Below, piece after piece: positions 19,801 to 28,946 of a stretch of 64,000 nt of DNA. Where the stretch lies: positions 1 through 64,000 of the forward strand of contig NZ_JAHFUW010000010.1 in the NCBI RefSeq assembly GCF_023264855.1. Reading direction: 5' to 3'. The translations under genes and the position numbers were made by a program. Every line of letters begins with the position of its first letter. The stretch's first letter is position 1. Source of the stretch: Herbiconiux sp. Lineage in GTDB: Bacteria > Actinomycetota > Actinomycetes > Actinomycetales > Microbacteriaceae. The notes below the pieces were generated by a model. It saw only the letters and a list, made by a program, of their open reading frames with translations, ran no database searches and was not told the DNA's origin.

Positions 19801-19910
19801 GCTGGTCCACTTGCTCGATCTGCTCGAGCCTTCCGCTGACTAAGTGGACCAATCCCTTTCGAGCTCGTCGCCCGTGGGGTGCACCAATAGGTGCCCATGA
19901 GGTGGACCAG
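19801..19910. repeat. Clustered GTGGACCA repeats, putative integrase arm sites (left)
   Basis: Copies: an inverted one at 19801-19812 (reads AAGTGGACCAGC on the minus strand), AAGTGGACCAATC at 19842-19854, a diverged GGTGCACCAATAG near 19878, and GGTGGACCAG at 19901-19910. The same 13-bp AAGTGGACCAATC recurs at 60356-60368 near the other end. Short repeats near both ends of a tyrosine-recombinase element fit arm-type binding sites; binding is inferred. Confidence 0.5.
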
Positions 19911-19972
19911 AATCCGGGCAGGCCGATGCTCCGGCCCGTTCTGGAAGGGTCGGAGCGGCTGTTCAGCGGTGG

Positions 19973-21163
19973 TCATAGGTGGGGTCCGTCGCGGCGGATT
20001 GGGTCCCTTCTCGTGGGTGCTGCGGAGAGGAACTGGTTGGCCTGTCTGGCGGCTTCGGCGAGGTGCCGGTGGTCGGGGTGCAGGTAGCCCTTGGTGGTCT
20101 CGATCGACTGGTGTCCAAGGATCTCTTGGAGCACGTGGAGGGCGATGCCGGCGTCGGCCATCCAGGTTGCTCCGGTGTGGCGGAGCCCGTGGCGGGTGAG
20201 GTTGTCGAAGCCGAGCTTTGCCACGAGGTCGTCCCAGTGGGTTGCGTCGCGGACGGTGGCTGTGGTGAGGACTCCGCCGCGTGGCCCCCGCAGGAGCGGG
20301 TCGTCGGGCTTCTTGTCTGCGGTGAGACGCCCGAGAATCGGTTCGAGGGCGTCGAGCATCGGGACGGGGCGGTCTCGGCGACCTTTGGTCTGTTTGATGA
20401 CGAGACCGCCTCTGCCGGGGTAGTGCTGGCGTCTGATCCAAACGATGCGGTTTTCCCAGTCCACGTCACCTGCCCGCAGTCCTGCGACTTCGGAACCGCG
20501 GGCTGCCAGGAGGGCGGCGAGCATGACGTGATCGGAGTAGGACTGGTGCACTTCCCCGCAGGCTGCCGCGAGCTTCTGCAACGTCTGGAGGTCTGGGAGC
20601 GCGTACTGTCGGAGCGCTCCGGTGGTCTGGGTGACGTTTTTGCCGAGGTTCCGGCGGGCGCGGTGCTTGGCGGGGTTGATGGAGATGAGGTCGTCGCGGA
20701 CGGCTTCGTCTAGGACCCGGACGAGTGGGGCGATGGAGTTCTTGATGGTCGAGGCGGAGTGCTCCGTCTCCCAGGTGTCGATGGTGCGGTCGATCATTCC
20801 GGCGGTGATCTTCGCGACCCGGATGTGCCCGAGCGCTGGCAGTACGCGAAGCCGGAGCCCGGTGTCGTACAGCTCGGCGGTGGAGGTGGGGTCGAGGCCC
20901 CGCTGCCACCTCTCGCCGATCGAGGCCGCATAGTCGGCCAGCGTCACGGTGGTGTCGGTGCCGGTTTCGGTCGCCGCCCGCATCTGCTCGAAGAACTCCT
21001 CAACCTCCTCCGCAGTTCTTACATGGCTGACACGGCCGACTCGTTTATGAGTTGAGGGATCGGTCCAGCGCACGCGAGCCCGATATCCATCGACGCGGCG
21101 CTCGACGTCGGTGGTGAGTTTCACTCCAACCGGCGGCATGCGGCGGTTGCGTGGATCAGCCAT
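19973..21163 (-). CDS. int: Tyrosine recombinase/integrase of the ICE
   Basis: A 396-residue phage-type integrase. An N-terminal AP2-like/SAM-like arm and core-binding region (residues ~15-160) precedes the catalytic domain. Catalytic residues are visible: Arg in LLAARGSEVAGL, HGLRHTGATWM, ILGHQSIETTKGY with Tyr as nucleophile, then LHPDHRHLAEAA. It reads toward the left attachment site and overlaps the excisionase gene by 8 nt. It probably catalyses insertion and excision at the tRNA-Pro core. Confidence 0.93.
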   Translation of the reverse strand: MADPRNRRMPPVGVKLTTDVERRVDGYRARVRWTDPSTHKRVGRVSHVRTAEEVEEFFEQMRAATETGTDTTVTLADYAASIGERWQRGLDPTSTAELYDTGLRLRVLPALGHIRVAKITAGMIDRTIDTWETEHSASTIKNSIAPLVRVLDEAVRDDLISINPAKHRARRNLGKNVTQTTGALRQYALPDLQTLQKLAAACGEVHQSYSDHVMLAALLAARGSEVAGLRAGDVDWENRIVWIRRQHYPGRGGLVIKQTKGRRDRPVPMLDALEPILGRLTADKKPDDPLLRGPRGGVLTTATVRDATHWDDLVAKLGFDNLTRHGLRHTGATWMADAGIALHVLQEILGHQSIETTKGYLHPDHRHLAEAARQANQFLSAAPTRRDPIRRDGPHL

Positions 21164-21398
21164 GAGCCTGCTCGTTCGCTTTGACCCACGCGCGCACCGA
21201 TGACGGGTTGTAGCGGGAGATGCCGCCGACCTGGAGAAACGGCGGCCCGACCTTCGCCCTGCGCCAACGCGAGAGCGTTGCCTGGGAGACGTTCAAGAAC
21301 TCGGCGACGTCCCTGGCACACCACAGCGTTTCGACGTTGCCGATGCCGTCGTCAATCCTCGGTTGGACGTTCATCGTCGAGACTCGCGTAGAACTCAT
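21156..21398 (-). CDS. xis: Excisionase-like helix-turn-helix protein
   Basis: An 80-residue winged-HTH protein of the MerR/excisionase type: CARDVAEFLNVSQATLSRWR followed by GGISRYNPSSVRAWV. ATG at 21374 is an alternative start. The 8-nt overlap with the integrase gene is typical of xis-int pairs. The role is directing recombination toward excision; it may also regulate. Confidence 0.85.
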   Translation of the reverse strand: MSSTRVSTMNVQPRIDDGIGNVETLWCARDVAEFLNVSQATLSRWRRAKVGPPFLQVGGISRYNPSSVRAWVKANEQAHG

Positions 21399-21945
21399 CC
21401 TCAGCCGCCTGCCGTTTTGCGACGTCGGCGGTCACGAACGCTTCGAAGTCTGCCGAGCGGTCTGCGAGCACGACATCATCGATCGCGGGTCCGGGTTCCT
21501 CGCCGGGCCAGGTGGTCTGCCGAGTGGGGCGATCACGATCCAGGCGGGTCCCAGAAGCGGCAACCCAATCGCGGAGCCGTTGCCGAGTGTCAGCGAAGTC
21601 GCGATGCCACCCGAGAGGCGCAGACCCGTTCTGGTCGGGGTCGTAGGCGCACAGCCAATGCAGGTGCAGAGCCGACAGTTCCCACAGCAGTTCAGGGTGT
21701 CGGTACCAGAACGGTGGGATCACCGAAGCTGGAAGGCCGTACGTGCGACGGAGCCAGTGCACCCATTGGTCGAGTTCGATCCATTCGGCGCCGGCTTCGT
21801 CGGCGGTGAGCAGATTCCAGTTCACCGGATGCGGCGGCTCGGCGATCAGGCCGGTGTCTACCAGGCGATGCTTGTCGTAGTCGTCCTCATTGAGTTGGCG
21901 CGGCTCTGGTTCGTCGAACTCGGGAGCCTCGTTGATGTCCTCCAT
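21352..21945 (-). CDS. DUF4913-like protein
   Basis: A 197-residue acidic protein. The central part (WVHWLRRTYGLP, then PFWYRHPELLWELSALHLHW and GWHRDFADTRQRL) resembles DUF4913, common on actinobacterial conjugative elements and of unknown role. ATG 21945 is preferred for the GAGGAA about 8 nt upstream; GTG 21960 would overlap the SSB gene. It overlaps the excisionase gene by 47 nt when xis starts at 21398. Confidence 0.78.
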   Translation of the reverse strand: MEDINEAPEFDEPEPRQLNEDDYDKHRLVDTGLIAEPPHPVNWNLLTADEAGAEWIELDQWVHWLRRTYGLPASVIPPFWYRHPELLWELSALHLHWLCAYDPDQNGSAPLGWHRDFADTRQRLRDWVAASGTRLDRDRPTRQTTWPGEEPGPAIDDVVLADRSADFEAFVTADVAKRQAAEDEFYASLDDERPTED

Positions 21946-21956
21946 GGCTGTATTCC

Positions 21957-22433
21957 TCACAGCCCGATCGCGGGCGCGTTGTCCGGGGATGTTCGTCGAG
22001 CGTTTGCGTGTTCAGTTGCGGACCGGTCGGCGGGCTCGCGGTTAGGAGCGACTTGTTCGACGGCGGTCGGGGCACGTCGTGTGCGGTCGACTTCGTAGGT
22101 GGTGCGGGCGAGGTCGTGACCGATCTTCTTGGCGACGAACTCTTCAACGTCGGTGCTCTGCCCGTCGCGCTCGCTCGTGTAGGGGTGGACGTATCCCTCG
22201 GCGACGAAGCTGTCGCCCTTGGCGAATCGTTCATGGGCTCGCTCGGCGGTGGCACGGAACGCGACGAGATCGTGGAACGTCGGCTCTAGCCGGGTGAATG
22301 TCCCATCGGCTTCTCGGCGGAAGTGTTCCTGCCCGATCCGTGCGTAGAACCTCGCCTCACCCTTGGACGTGTAGTTGAGCTGCGGATCGGACGCGATGAA
22401 GCCCGAGATGGACTGCTGAGTACGGATAGCCAT
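21957..22433 (-). CDS. ssb: Single-stranded DNA-binding protein (ICE copy)
   Basis: A 158-residue OB-fold SSB-like protein. The N-terminus (TQQSISGFIASDPQLNYTSK) and FRATAERAHERFAKGDSFV match SSB family positions, but the C-terminal acidic tip (DDDIPF) is missing. It probably protects transferred single strands during conjugation. It lies between the coupling protein gene and the DUF4913 gene in the leftward operon. Confidence 0.82.
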   Translation of the reverse strand: MAIRTQQSISGFIASDPQLNYTSKGEARFYARIGQEHFRREADGTFTRLEPTFHDLVAFRATAERAHERFAKGDSFVAEGYVHPYTSERDGQSTDVEEFVAKKIGHDLARTTYEVDRTRRAPTAVEQVAPNREPADRSATEHANARRTSPDNAPAIGL

Positions 22434-22521
22434 CGGGCTCTCCTCCTGGTGTTCGTGGCGACCGCCGGTGCGAGGTCGCTCGTATAAGGCAGGTGCACAG
22501 CAACGCCCAGGCGCGCTTTCG

Positions 22522-24309
22522 TCAGGAGCCGGCTGGGCGTCGTAGCCGCGCCTCGATGCCGGCCCGCTCCTCTTTGAGTTGGGCGCTATCAGGGCGCGAG
22601 GTCCAGGCCCGCAAGTCGGTGATGATTGGTGGCGCGGAGCGGAGCAGGGTGACGCCGGTGCCGAACGGCAAGGTGCGTATGCGGTCCGGCGGAAGGATCG
22701 GCACTCGGCGGATGGAGCGCTGGTTCGAGCGGCTGCCGTGGTCGCCGAGGGTCACGCTGTCGGTGTATTCGTCGCGTTCGCCGATGAGCGTGGAGAGGTC
22801 TTGGAGGTCACGAGAGTTGGAGGCGCCGCCAAGGATGATCTTCACGATGGACGCGTCCCAGATCGCACCGGCGGCGTTGTCCGACCATTTGTCCCGAGCT
22901 TGGGCCAGTGACTGAAGGACAGGCATAGTGGTGATGCCAGTGCCGCCGCCCTCCGCCATTAGCGTGGGCAGGGACGGTAACGGGGCGAGGTTGCCGATCT
23001 CATCGAGTGCGAGCAGCAAGGGTGGGTCGAGGCGTGCGCCGGGTGACCGCGCGGCGATGCGGCGAGCGGTCTCGATGAGGTCTTCAACGAGCGCTGCCAC
23101 GAGTGCGGCGGATGCGCCGGCTCCGGCGCCGGTAGCGAGGAGATAGAGGGTGCCGCGTTCTCGGATGAACGTCTCGGGGTCGAAGCCTTCGCCGGGTCCG
23201 GGTGAGACGGCGTCGAGGACGCGGGGGTCAGCGAGGGCGCCGAGGGCGAGGGCGACGCCCTGCCAGATCGAATCGCGGGTCTTGGGGTCGGAGTCGATCA
23301 TCGCCCCGAGGGAGTCCGCCCAGCCTGTCGCCGCTTGAGCACTGTTCGTGAGGATCGCGACGGCTTCGGCGGCAGCCGTGGGGTCGAGGGTCCACCGGAA
23401 CAGTTCTGATGGTGGCCGCTGGTCGAGGGCTGCGGCGTGGAGGAGCGCTTGGAGGGCGGTGCGGGTTTTGCCTTCCCAGAATCCGCCAGATTCGACTCCG
23501 CCGGACGAGAGTCCGGTGGCGGCGGCGAGGCCGGTGGCGCGGATCATCGCGGTTAGCGGGTCGTCGCAGCCGCGGATCGGTGACCAACGCATGCCTGCTG
23601 GGATGCCTTCGGCGAGGTGCTGGGGGTCGAACACGGCTATCGGGCGTCCGTCACGTTCCCGCGCGCGGAGAGTGGCGGTGAGGTTGTCTGGGCGTGTACT
23701 GGTGGTGACGACAGCGCCCGGCGCATCGAGGATGGCATTGATGACGAGGTGGAGGCCTTTGCCAGAGCGGGGTGGCCCGATGAGCAGGATTGAGTCCTCG
23801 ACGCTGGCCCAAACATCTCGCCCCTTGGACGTGCCGATCCGGTAGCCCACATCGCCAGGGGCGGGTCTGTCGAGGGAGGGGCGGAGCGTAGATGCCCGGC
23901 GGAGAAGCGCCTTGGCTGAGGCAGCCTTGGTGACGTCGTGGGCGGTGGCGGTGCCGATCAGACGCCGCGGGTCGGCGTCGACCTTTCGGGTATGCCGTCG
24001 AAACCGGACCCACACCCAGGTCCCTGCGGTGGCGAGGCTCGCGAGCAGGATTACGGTCGTACCCCAGTACACGATCGGACTGAGGCTGTGGGCGCCCAGC
24101 GCAGTGGCCGGGTCGCCCGGATTGGCGAGCACCGCCAATCCGGATGCTAGCCCCGATGCGGGTTGCGGCGTGCCGGAGAGGAACGCTGCCACGCTTCCGG
24201 CGGCACGCAGAATGAGCGCGACGCCGAAGATCCCCACCAACCCGATGAGTGCGGCGTTGGTCAGCTCATCGCCCACCGACCCACCCTGACGTTGCTGGGA
24301 TGGGTTCAT
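22522..24309 (-). CDS. Type IV coupling protein, VirD4/TraG family
   Basis: A 595-residue membrane-anchored ATPase that brings the relaxase-DNA complex to the transfer channel. Two membrane segments lie at ~20-45 and ~78-102. Walker A is GPPRSGKG (178-185), Walker B is LLLALDEIGN (431-440), and GGTGITTMPVLQSLAQARDK follows as in TraG/VirD4. ATG 24309 overlaps the upstream gene's stop by 4 nt. Confidence 0.92.
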   Translation of the reverse strand: MNPSQQRQGGSVGDELTNAALIGLVGIFGVALILRAAGSVAAFLSGTPQPASGLASGLAVLANPGDPATALGAHSLSPIVYWGTTVILLASLATAGTWVWVRFRRHTRKVDADPRRLIGTATAHDVTKAASAKALLRRASTLRPSLDRPAPGDVGYRIGTSKGRDVWASVEDSILLIGPPRSGKGLHLVINAILDAPGAVVTTSTRPDNLTATLRARERDGRPIAVFDPQHLAEGIPAGMRWSPIRGCDDPLTAMIRATGLAAATGLSSGGVESGGFWEGKTRTALQALLHAAALDQRPPSELFRWTLDPTAAAEAVAILTNSAQAATGWADSLGAMIDSDPKTRDSIWQGVALALGALADPRVLDAVSPGPGEGFDPETFIRERGTLYLLATGAGAGASAALVAALVEDLIETARRIAARSPGARLDPPLLLALDEIGNLAPLPSLPTLMAEGGGTGITTMPVLQSLAQARDKWSDNAAGAIWDASIVKIILGGASNSRDLQDLSTLIGERDEYTDSVTLGDHGSRSNQRSIRRVPILPPDRIRTLPFGTGVTLLRSAPPIITDLRAWTSRPDSAQLKEERAGIEARLRRPAGS

Positions 24310-24866
24310 GGCAGCCGCCGAACGTGAACGGTGCCGGAGATTCGCCCGAGGAGCACAACCTCGCCGGTGCCGTCGCGTAGGACGGGGTCGAGGTGAGTCT
24401 TGTCGAGAAGGGTGCGGGCGCGGCCGGTCCAGGCGGCATCGGTGTGGGAAGCGATGACGGCGACGGCAACGTCCTCGCCCGGCACGTACCCGTCCGCTGT
24501 CACCTCGATCAGCTCGGGCGTTCGCGTCCTCGTGGCGTGCTTGCCGCCTTGTTTCCCCGACTCGGGTGCTGCCGGTCCTGGCGTGATGCGCCGGCGGGTG
24601 CGGATGATGTCGGTGAACACGCTCCCGTCGGTCTCACGGACTTCGATGCGTACTGCGGTCGCCCGGGCTTCGCTGATGGCATCCAGCAGGGTTCCGAAAC
24701 TGCTTCGCGTCCACGCCTGCCCGTCGGTCGGCGGCGGGAATGCGGTTCCGTCGACAGTGACGTCCAGTTCGCCATCGTCAGTGACGGTGACGACCGCGCG
24801 CGGAAGCGCGATCGGGGTCTGCTCGGGTTCCTGCCAGGTCGAACGGCGGAGGGGCTTGCGGTGCAT
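24306..24866 (-). CDS. Conserved ICE protein of unknown function
   Basis: A 186-residue protein. It opens with a basic stretch, then a beta-rich segment (VTVTDDGELDVTVDG), and ends with DKTHLDPVLRDGTGEVVLLG. No catalytic motif is recognised. ATG 24866 shares one base with the stop of the upstream VirB4 gene, so a longer in-frame start was rejected. Its fixed place between VirB4 and the coupling protein suggests an accessory transfer role. Confidence 0.7.
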   Translation of the reverse strand: MHRKPLRRSTWQEPEQTPIALPRAVVTVTDDGELDVTVDGTAFPPPTDGQAWTRSSFGTLLDAISEARATAVRIEVRETDGSVFTDIIRTRRRITPGPAAPESGKQGGKHATRTRTPELIEVTADGYVPGEDVAVAVIASHTDAAWTGRARTLLDKTHLDPVLRDGTGEVVLLGRISGTVHVRRLP

Positions 24867-26347
24867 CACTTCACCCCCTGCGTGAGCCTGGAGCTGGTGT
24901 CGAACAACTCCAGCTCGGCGGGATGCAGTTGGTGTTGGGTCACGAAGGCCCGGTCCTTGATCCGCCACAGTCCTTGCCCGACACCTAACGAGGGGAGAAG
25001 CTTCTGCTCGGTGCCAGTGAGCCCGAGGGCCTGTGCCGTGGGGCCGAGCTGGTCGGATTCCTGCCGGTAGACGATCCTGGTCTCGGCATTCGCTAGCAGC
25101 GAGTTCGCCAAGGACCGCATCGCGGAGCCGGCATCGCCGACGTTGTCGAGGTCGCTCAGCTTGTGGAAGATCAGCATGTTCGCGATTCCGTAATGCCTAG
25201 CCAGCCGCCAGTGCGCGTCCATCCTGCGCAACAGTGCCGGATGGGACATGAGCCGCCACGCCTCGTCGTAGATGACCCAGCGTTGCCCGCCGTTGGGGTC
25301 CAACAAGGCGGATTCCATCCACGCCGAAGAGCACGTCATCAGCACGGAGATCAGGGTGCTGTTCTCGGTGACACGGGACAGGTCCAGGCTGATCATCGGA
25401 AGGGACGGGTCGAATGTCACTGTGGACGGGCCATCGAACAAGCCGGCGAGGTCACCGGCGACCAGGCGGCGCAGGGCGTGGCCGGCGAGCCGTCCGTCAT
25501 CTGCCAACCGGTCGTCGACATCGGCAGTAGGGCGGAGGATGCGGTCAACGACCATGGGCAGGATCGGCACGGTGTTCTCCCGCACCGTCTGCGTGAGTGC
25601 CAGGTCGATCGCGGTGTGCTCCAACGGCGTCAACCCGCGAGCCAGGACCGTCTCAGCCAGTGACCCAATCAAGTCGCGGCGGCGGGACGCAACGGTGATC
25701 GCCCATTGCTCATTGGACAGACCGGAGGGCCGGTGGCCCTCGTCGAGCGGGTTCAGGCGGGTGTTGAGTCCGTGGCCCAGGACGATCGCCCGACCACCGA
25801 CGGCCTCCGCGACCGCGGTGTGCTCGCCCTTCGGATCGCCCGGAACGTACACCCGGCGGCCGAACGGAATGCTCCGCGTGTAGAGCGACTTCGCGAGGCT
25901 GGACTTGCCAGAACCGACGATCCCCGCGAGCACCACGTTCGGTGCGGTAATGATGCCTCGGGCGTAGAGCACCCAGGGGTCGTACACAAACGACCCTCCC
26001 GAGTAGAGGTCTTGCCCGACGAACACCCCGTCGGCGCCGAGCCCACCTTCCGCGACGAACGGATACGCCCCCGCCAACGTCGCAGAGGTGTCCTGATGCC
26101 GAGGCAGACGGAACCTGCCAGGGGAGCGCAGCGCTGCCGGGCCGGGCTCACCCGCGGCAGGCAGGTAGGCGGTGGCTCGTCGTTCGGCGCGCTCGGCCTC
26201 CGCTTTCGCCTTCACTTCGGCGATCTCGGTACGGCGCTGTTCAGCCTGGAGGTGGGCGGCGGCCTGCCGGCGCTGCTTACGGAGCCGGCGGCGCTCGGAG
26301 GCTGGCGCGACGAGTACGGAGGTGTGCAATTGCTCGCGTTCGTTCAC
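24866..26347 (-). CDS. VirB4-like conjugation ATPase (ATPase domain)
   Basis: A 493-residue ATPase powering the type IV secretion channel. Walker A is GIVGSGKSS (142-150) and Walker B is RWVIYDEAWRL (356-366), the typical VirB4/TraC context. A charged coiled coil covers residues ~18-58. It is shorter than the ~800 residues usual for VirB4 because the N-terminal part is apparently on the separate PrgI/SCO6880 protein. GTG 26347 overlaps the upstream stop by 4 nt. Confidence 0.88.
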   Translation of the reverse strand: MNEREQLHTSVLVAPASERRRLRKQRRQAAAHLQAEQRRTEIAEVKAKAEAERAERRATAYLPAAGEPGPAALRSPGRFRLPRHQDTSATLAGAYPFVAEGGLGADGVFVGQDLYSGGSFVYDPWVLYARGIITAPNVVLAGIVGSGKSSLAKSLYTRSIPFGRRVYVPGDPKGEHTAVAEAVGGRAIVLGHGLNTRLNPLDEGHRPSGLSNEQWAITVASRRRDLIGSLAETVLARGLTPLEHTAIDLALTQTVRENTVPILPMVVDRILRPTADVDDRLADDGRLAGHALRRLVAGDLAGLFDGPSTVTFDPSLPMISLDLSRVTENSTLISVLMTCSSAWMESALLDPNGGQRWVIYDEAWRLMSHPALLRRMDAHWRLARHYGIANMLIFHKLSDLDNVGDAGSAMRSLANSLLANAETRIVYRQESDQLGPTAQALGLTGTEQKLLPSLGVGQGLWRIKDRAFVTQHQLHPAELELFDTSSRLTQGVK

Positions 26348-27135
26348 AGCGACAGCTCCCGCCCAACAGAGGCGGTCCCGCCGGCAGGACCGGCGAACCA
26401 GTCCCGATCCGCCACCGGCGACGTCCGCGTCGCCTCGCGACGGTGCGTTGCACTCGATCCAGCCAGCGGCGGATCAGGCGGAACCGGGAGCGCGCGTAGC
26501 AGGCTTACGTGCCCCATCGCTCCGTTCGAAGTGAGGATGTAGTCCCCATCGGCAACCACACGGTCCAGCGGCCCCGCCGGGGGCTCCTCGTAGACGTACC
26601 CGTTCTCCATCGCGGCTGAGGTGGTCTCGTCGCCGTAGTCGAATCTCTTCAGGTGTTCGATCGCCGCGTCCGTGCCGTCCCGGTCGATCAGGTCGAGCAC
26701 CCCATCGGCGTCTTCGCCTTGGAGGAACACGACAGAGACCCACCGCCGCGCGGCGGGCTCGCTCAGCGGCGCTCCTTCGAGGGCGGGTTCGGGGTGCCAG
26801 GCGATCTTTCCCGAGTGACCGAACGCTGCATCGAGCCGGTCGTGCACCTGATCCAGCAGAGTGCCCGCCTGGTGCAGCTCATCCGCAGAGGTCAGGGCAC
26901 TTTCTGCTCCGGCAGCGTGATTGCCGGAGTCGTCGTGGGCGCGTTCGCGGTGGGTCAGATGAGCGTCCGCGAGCTGATCGAGGACCTGTCGCAGCGACCG
27001 CACTCCGGAGATCACATCACCGAAAACGGCGTACGTGTCGGCGGGGTTGTCGAAGGTCCGGCTGGCGTGGGCGAGGCCGCGCAGCGCTTCTGATGCATCG
27101 GCGGCATCTGCGAGTGGATCGTTGAATGTCGGCAT
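26344..27135 (-). CDS. Conserved ICE protein of unknown function
   Basis: A 263-residue protein. The first ~100 residues are helical (PADTYAVFGDVISGVRSLRQ), the middle has VSVVFLQGEDADGVLDLIDR, and the C-terminus is proline-rich and basic. ATG 27135 has AAGGAG at proper spacing. Similar proteins precede VirB4 in actinobacterial conjugative elements. It is divergent from the CHAT gene, so a promoter pair probably lies in 27136-27250. Confidence 0.72.
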   Translation of the reverse strand: MPTFNDPLADAADASEALRGLAHASRTFDNPADTYAVFGDVISGVRSLRQVLDQLADAHLTHRERAHDDSGNHAAGAESALTSADELHQAGTLLDQVHDRLDAAFGHSGKIAWHPEPALEGAPLSEPAARRWVSVVFLQGEDADGVLDLIDRDGTDAAIEHLKRFDYGDETTSAAMENGYVYEEPPAGPLDRVVADGDYILTSNGAMGHVSLLRALPVPPDPPLAGSSATHRREATRTSPVADRDWFAGPAGGTASVGRELSL

Positions 27136-27473
27136 TGCGAGTCTCCTTGGCATGTGGCGTGTCAAGCAGGTGCGCGGTGATGAGCCAAGGGTGTCCGTGG
27201 TCGGGCGTAGCGTGGCTACGAGTGGACGCAATGGAGCGAGGGGGAGTCAGATGAGCGCGAGTCAGTACCGGGGTCAGCTTGAACGGAAACGCAAGCAGCG
27301 GATCGAGGCCGAGAAGAAGGCCGGTGAGTATCGGACGAAGGAGTCCAAGAAACGTGCCGAGGCTGCCAAGGCCCGACAGTCCGCTTCGAAGACCAAGAGC
27401 GAGACGACTGCGAAGAGCAAGCTTCGCGAAGCTGATCGCAAGGACCAGGAAGCCGAAACCGCCGGTAAGGAAG

Positions 27474-27482
27474 CCGGCCGGT
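27474..27482 (+). repeat. Target-site duplication of the IS, left copy
   Basis: CCGGCCGGT occurs here and at 28938-28946, directly flanking the IS ends. A 9-bp duplication fits the IS256 family (8-9 bp). Confidence 0.85.
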
Positions 27483-28937
27483 GAGCCTGTCAAGTTGTTT
27501 GTGTAAGCGGGTGTCGTCTCGGTCATCAGAGGTATGGGTTGATTCGGTCGGGGAAGGCGATGGCGAGTTGGGCCAGGGCCTGCTTCCAGTTCGTGGTGAT
27601 CTGGCCTTCGATCAGTTTCGGTGGGGCCTTGCGCTCTGAGGCTGGCTTGCCGCGTTCTCTGGCTCGCTCGCGGGCGCGTTTGTCCTCGATGTTGCAGATC
27701 GCGAGCCAGAGCAGTTTCACCACGGCGGCGTCGTTGGGGAAGTGCCCACGGTTCTTGGTGACCTTGCGCAGCTGGTAGTTCAGCGACTCGATGCTGTTGG
27801 TCGTGTAGATGACCCGGCGGACCGCTGGCGGGAACCCTAGGAACGGGGTGAACCGCTCCCAGGCGTTCTCGAACGCCGCAACGGTGTGTGGGTTCGTCGT
27901 GCCCAACGGCGAGGCGGCGAATGCCTCCAGCGCAGCCTTCGCCGCTTCGGCGTCAGCGGCTTGGTAGATCGGCTTCAACGCTGCGGCGACGGCCTTGCGT
28001 TGGCCCCAGTTCACGAACCGCATCGAGGTGCGGATGAGGTGGACCACGCAGGTTTGGACCAGCGAGTCGGGCCAGGTGGCTTCGATCGCTTCGGGGAAGC
28101 CGGTCAGTCCGTCGCAGCACACGATCAGCACGTCTTTGATGCCGCGGTTGGCGAGTTCAGCGCAGACACTGGCCCAGAACTTCGCGCCCTCGGTGGCCTG
28201 GATCCAGATCCCCAGCACGTGCTTGACGCCGTCCATGTCGACGCCGACAGCGATGTGTGCCGCCTTGTTGCGGACGTGGCCGCCGTCGCGGATCTTGACC
28301 ACGATCGCGTCGAGGTAGATCACCGGATAGAACGCCTCCAGCGGGCGGCGCTGCCAGGTGAGGACCTCCTCGGAGATCTCATCGACGATCTTGGAGATCG
28401 TCTCGTAACTGATCTCGGTGCCGATCGTCGTCACGAGGTGATGCTCGATGTCGCGCAGCGTCATCCCGCCGGCATAGAGCGAGACGATCATGTCGTCCAA
28501 GCCGCCGAGGCGCCGTGATCCAACCGGCACCAGCCGCGGGGTGAACGACCCGTCGCGGTCTCGAGGGACCGCCAACTCGATGTCCCCAGCCTGCGAAGCC
28601 ACCGTCTTGGCATACGAGCCGTTGCGTGAATTCGGATGTAACACCGCTTCGGCATCGCCCTTCTCATAGCCCAGATGGTCACTGAGCTCAGCCTGCAGAC
28701 CGCGCTCGAGCCCGGTCTTGATCAACTGCTGGATCAGCCCATCAGAGCCCCCGAGCTCCACTTCACCAGCATCGATCTTGTCGAAAAGGTCATCGAGAAC
28801 ACCCGACTCCGTAAGCCGTCGAGCACCCTCGGCCTGCACTCGTCGACGCTCCTCACGAGCGTCCCTATCCATCATGGTCATCAGTGTCGTCCTTACGTAA
28901 GGAGATGACACCCCTTACACAAACCATCTGACAGGAC
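27483..28937 (-). mobile_element. IS256-family insertion sequence, 1455 bp
   Basis: The ends are imperfect inverted repeats of about 35 bp: the left begins GAGCCTGTCAAG and the right (reverse complement) begins GTCCTGTCAGAT, and both continue with GTTTGTGTAAG. One transposase gene fills it. Intact ends, a full-length transposase and an exact target duplication point to a recent insertion. Confidence 0.92.
27526..28881 (-). CDS. IS256 family transposase
   Basis: A mutator-type DDE transposase of 451 residues from ATG 28881 (a longer start at 28911 is possible). Catalytic positions: first Asp in VIYLDAIVVKIRDGG, second Asp in VCCDGLTGFPEAI, and Glu in YTTNSIESLNYQLRK. The N-terminal zinc-less HTH region includes LGYEKGDAEA and RNGSYAKTV. 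No frameshift is seen. Confidence 0.95.
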   Translation of the reverse strand: MTMMDRDAREERRRVQAEGARRLTESGVLDDLFDKIDAGEVELGGSDGLIQQLIKTGLERGLQAELSDHLGYEKGDAEAVLHPNSRNGSYAKTVASQAGDIELAVPRDRDGSFTPRLVPVGSRRLGGLDDMIVSLYAGGMTLRDIEHHLVTTIGTEISYETISKIVDEISEEVLTWQRRPLEAFYPVIYLDAIVVKIRDGGHVRNKAAHIAVGVDMDGVKHVLGIWIQATEGAKFWASVCAELANRGIKDVLIVCCDGLTGFPEAIEATWPDSLVQTCVVHLIRTSMRFVNWGQRKAVAAALKPIYQAADAEAAKAALEAFAASPLGTTNPHTVAAFENAWERFTPFLGFPPAVRRVIYTTNSIESLNYQLRKVTKNRGHFPNDAAVVKLLWLAICNIEDKRARERARERGKPASERKAPPKLIEGQITTNWKQALAQLAIAFPDRINPYL

Positions 28938-28946
28938 CCGGCCGGT
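28938..28946 (+). repeat. Target-site duplication of the IS, right copy
   Basis: The second CCGGCCGGT. Its last base is the first base of the TTG codon where the reading frame of the CHAT gene resumes. Confidence 0.85.
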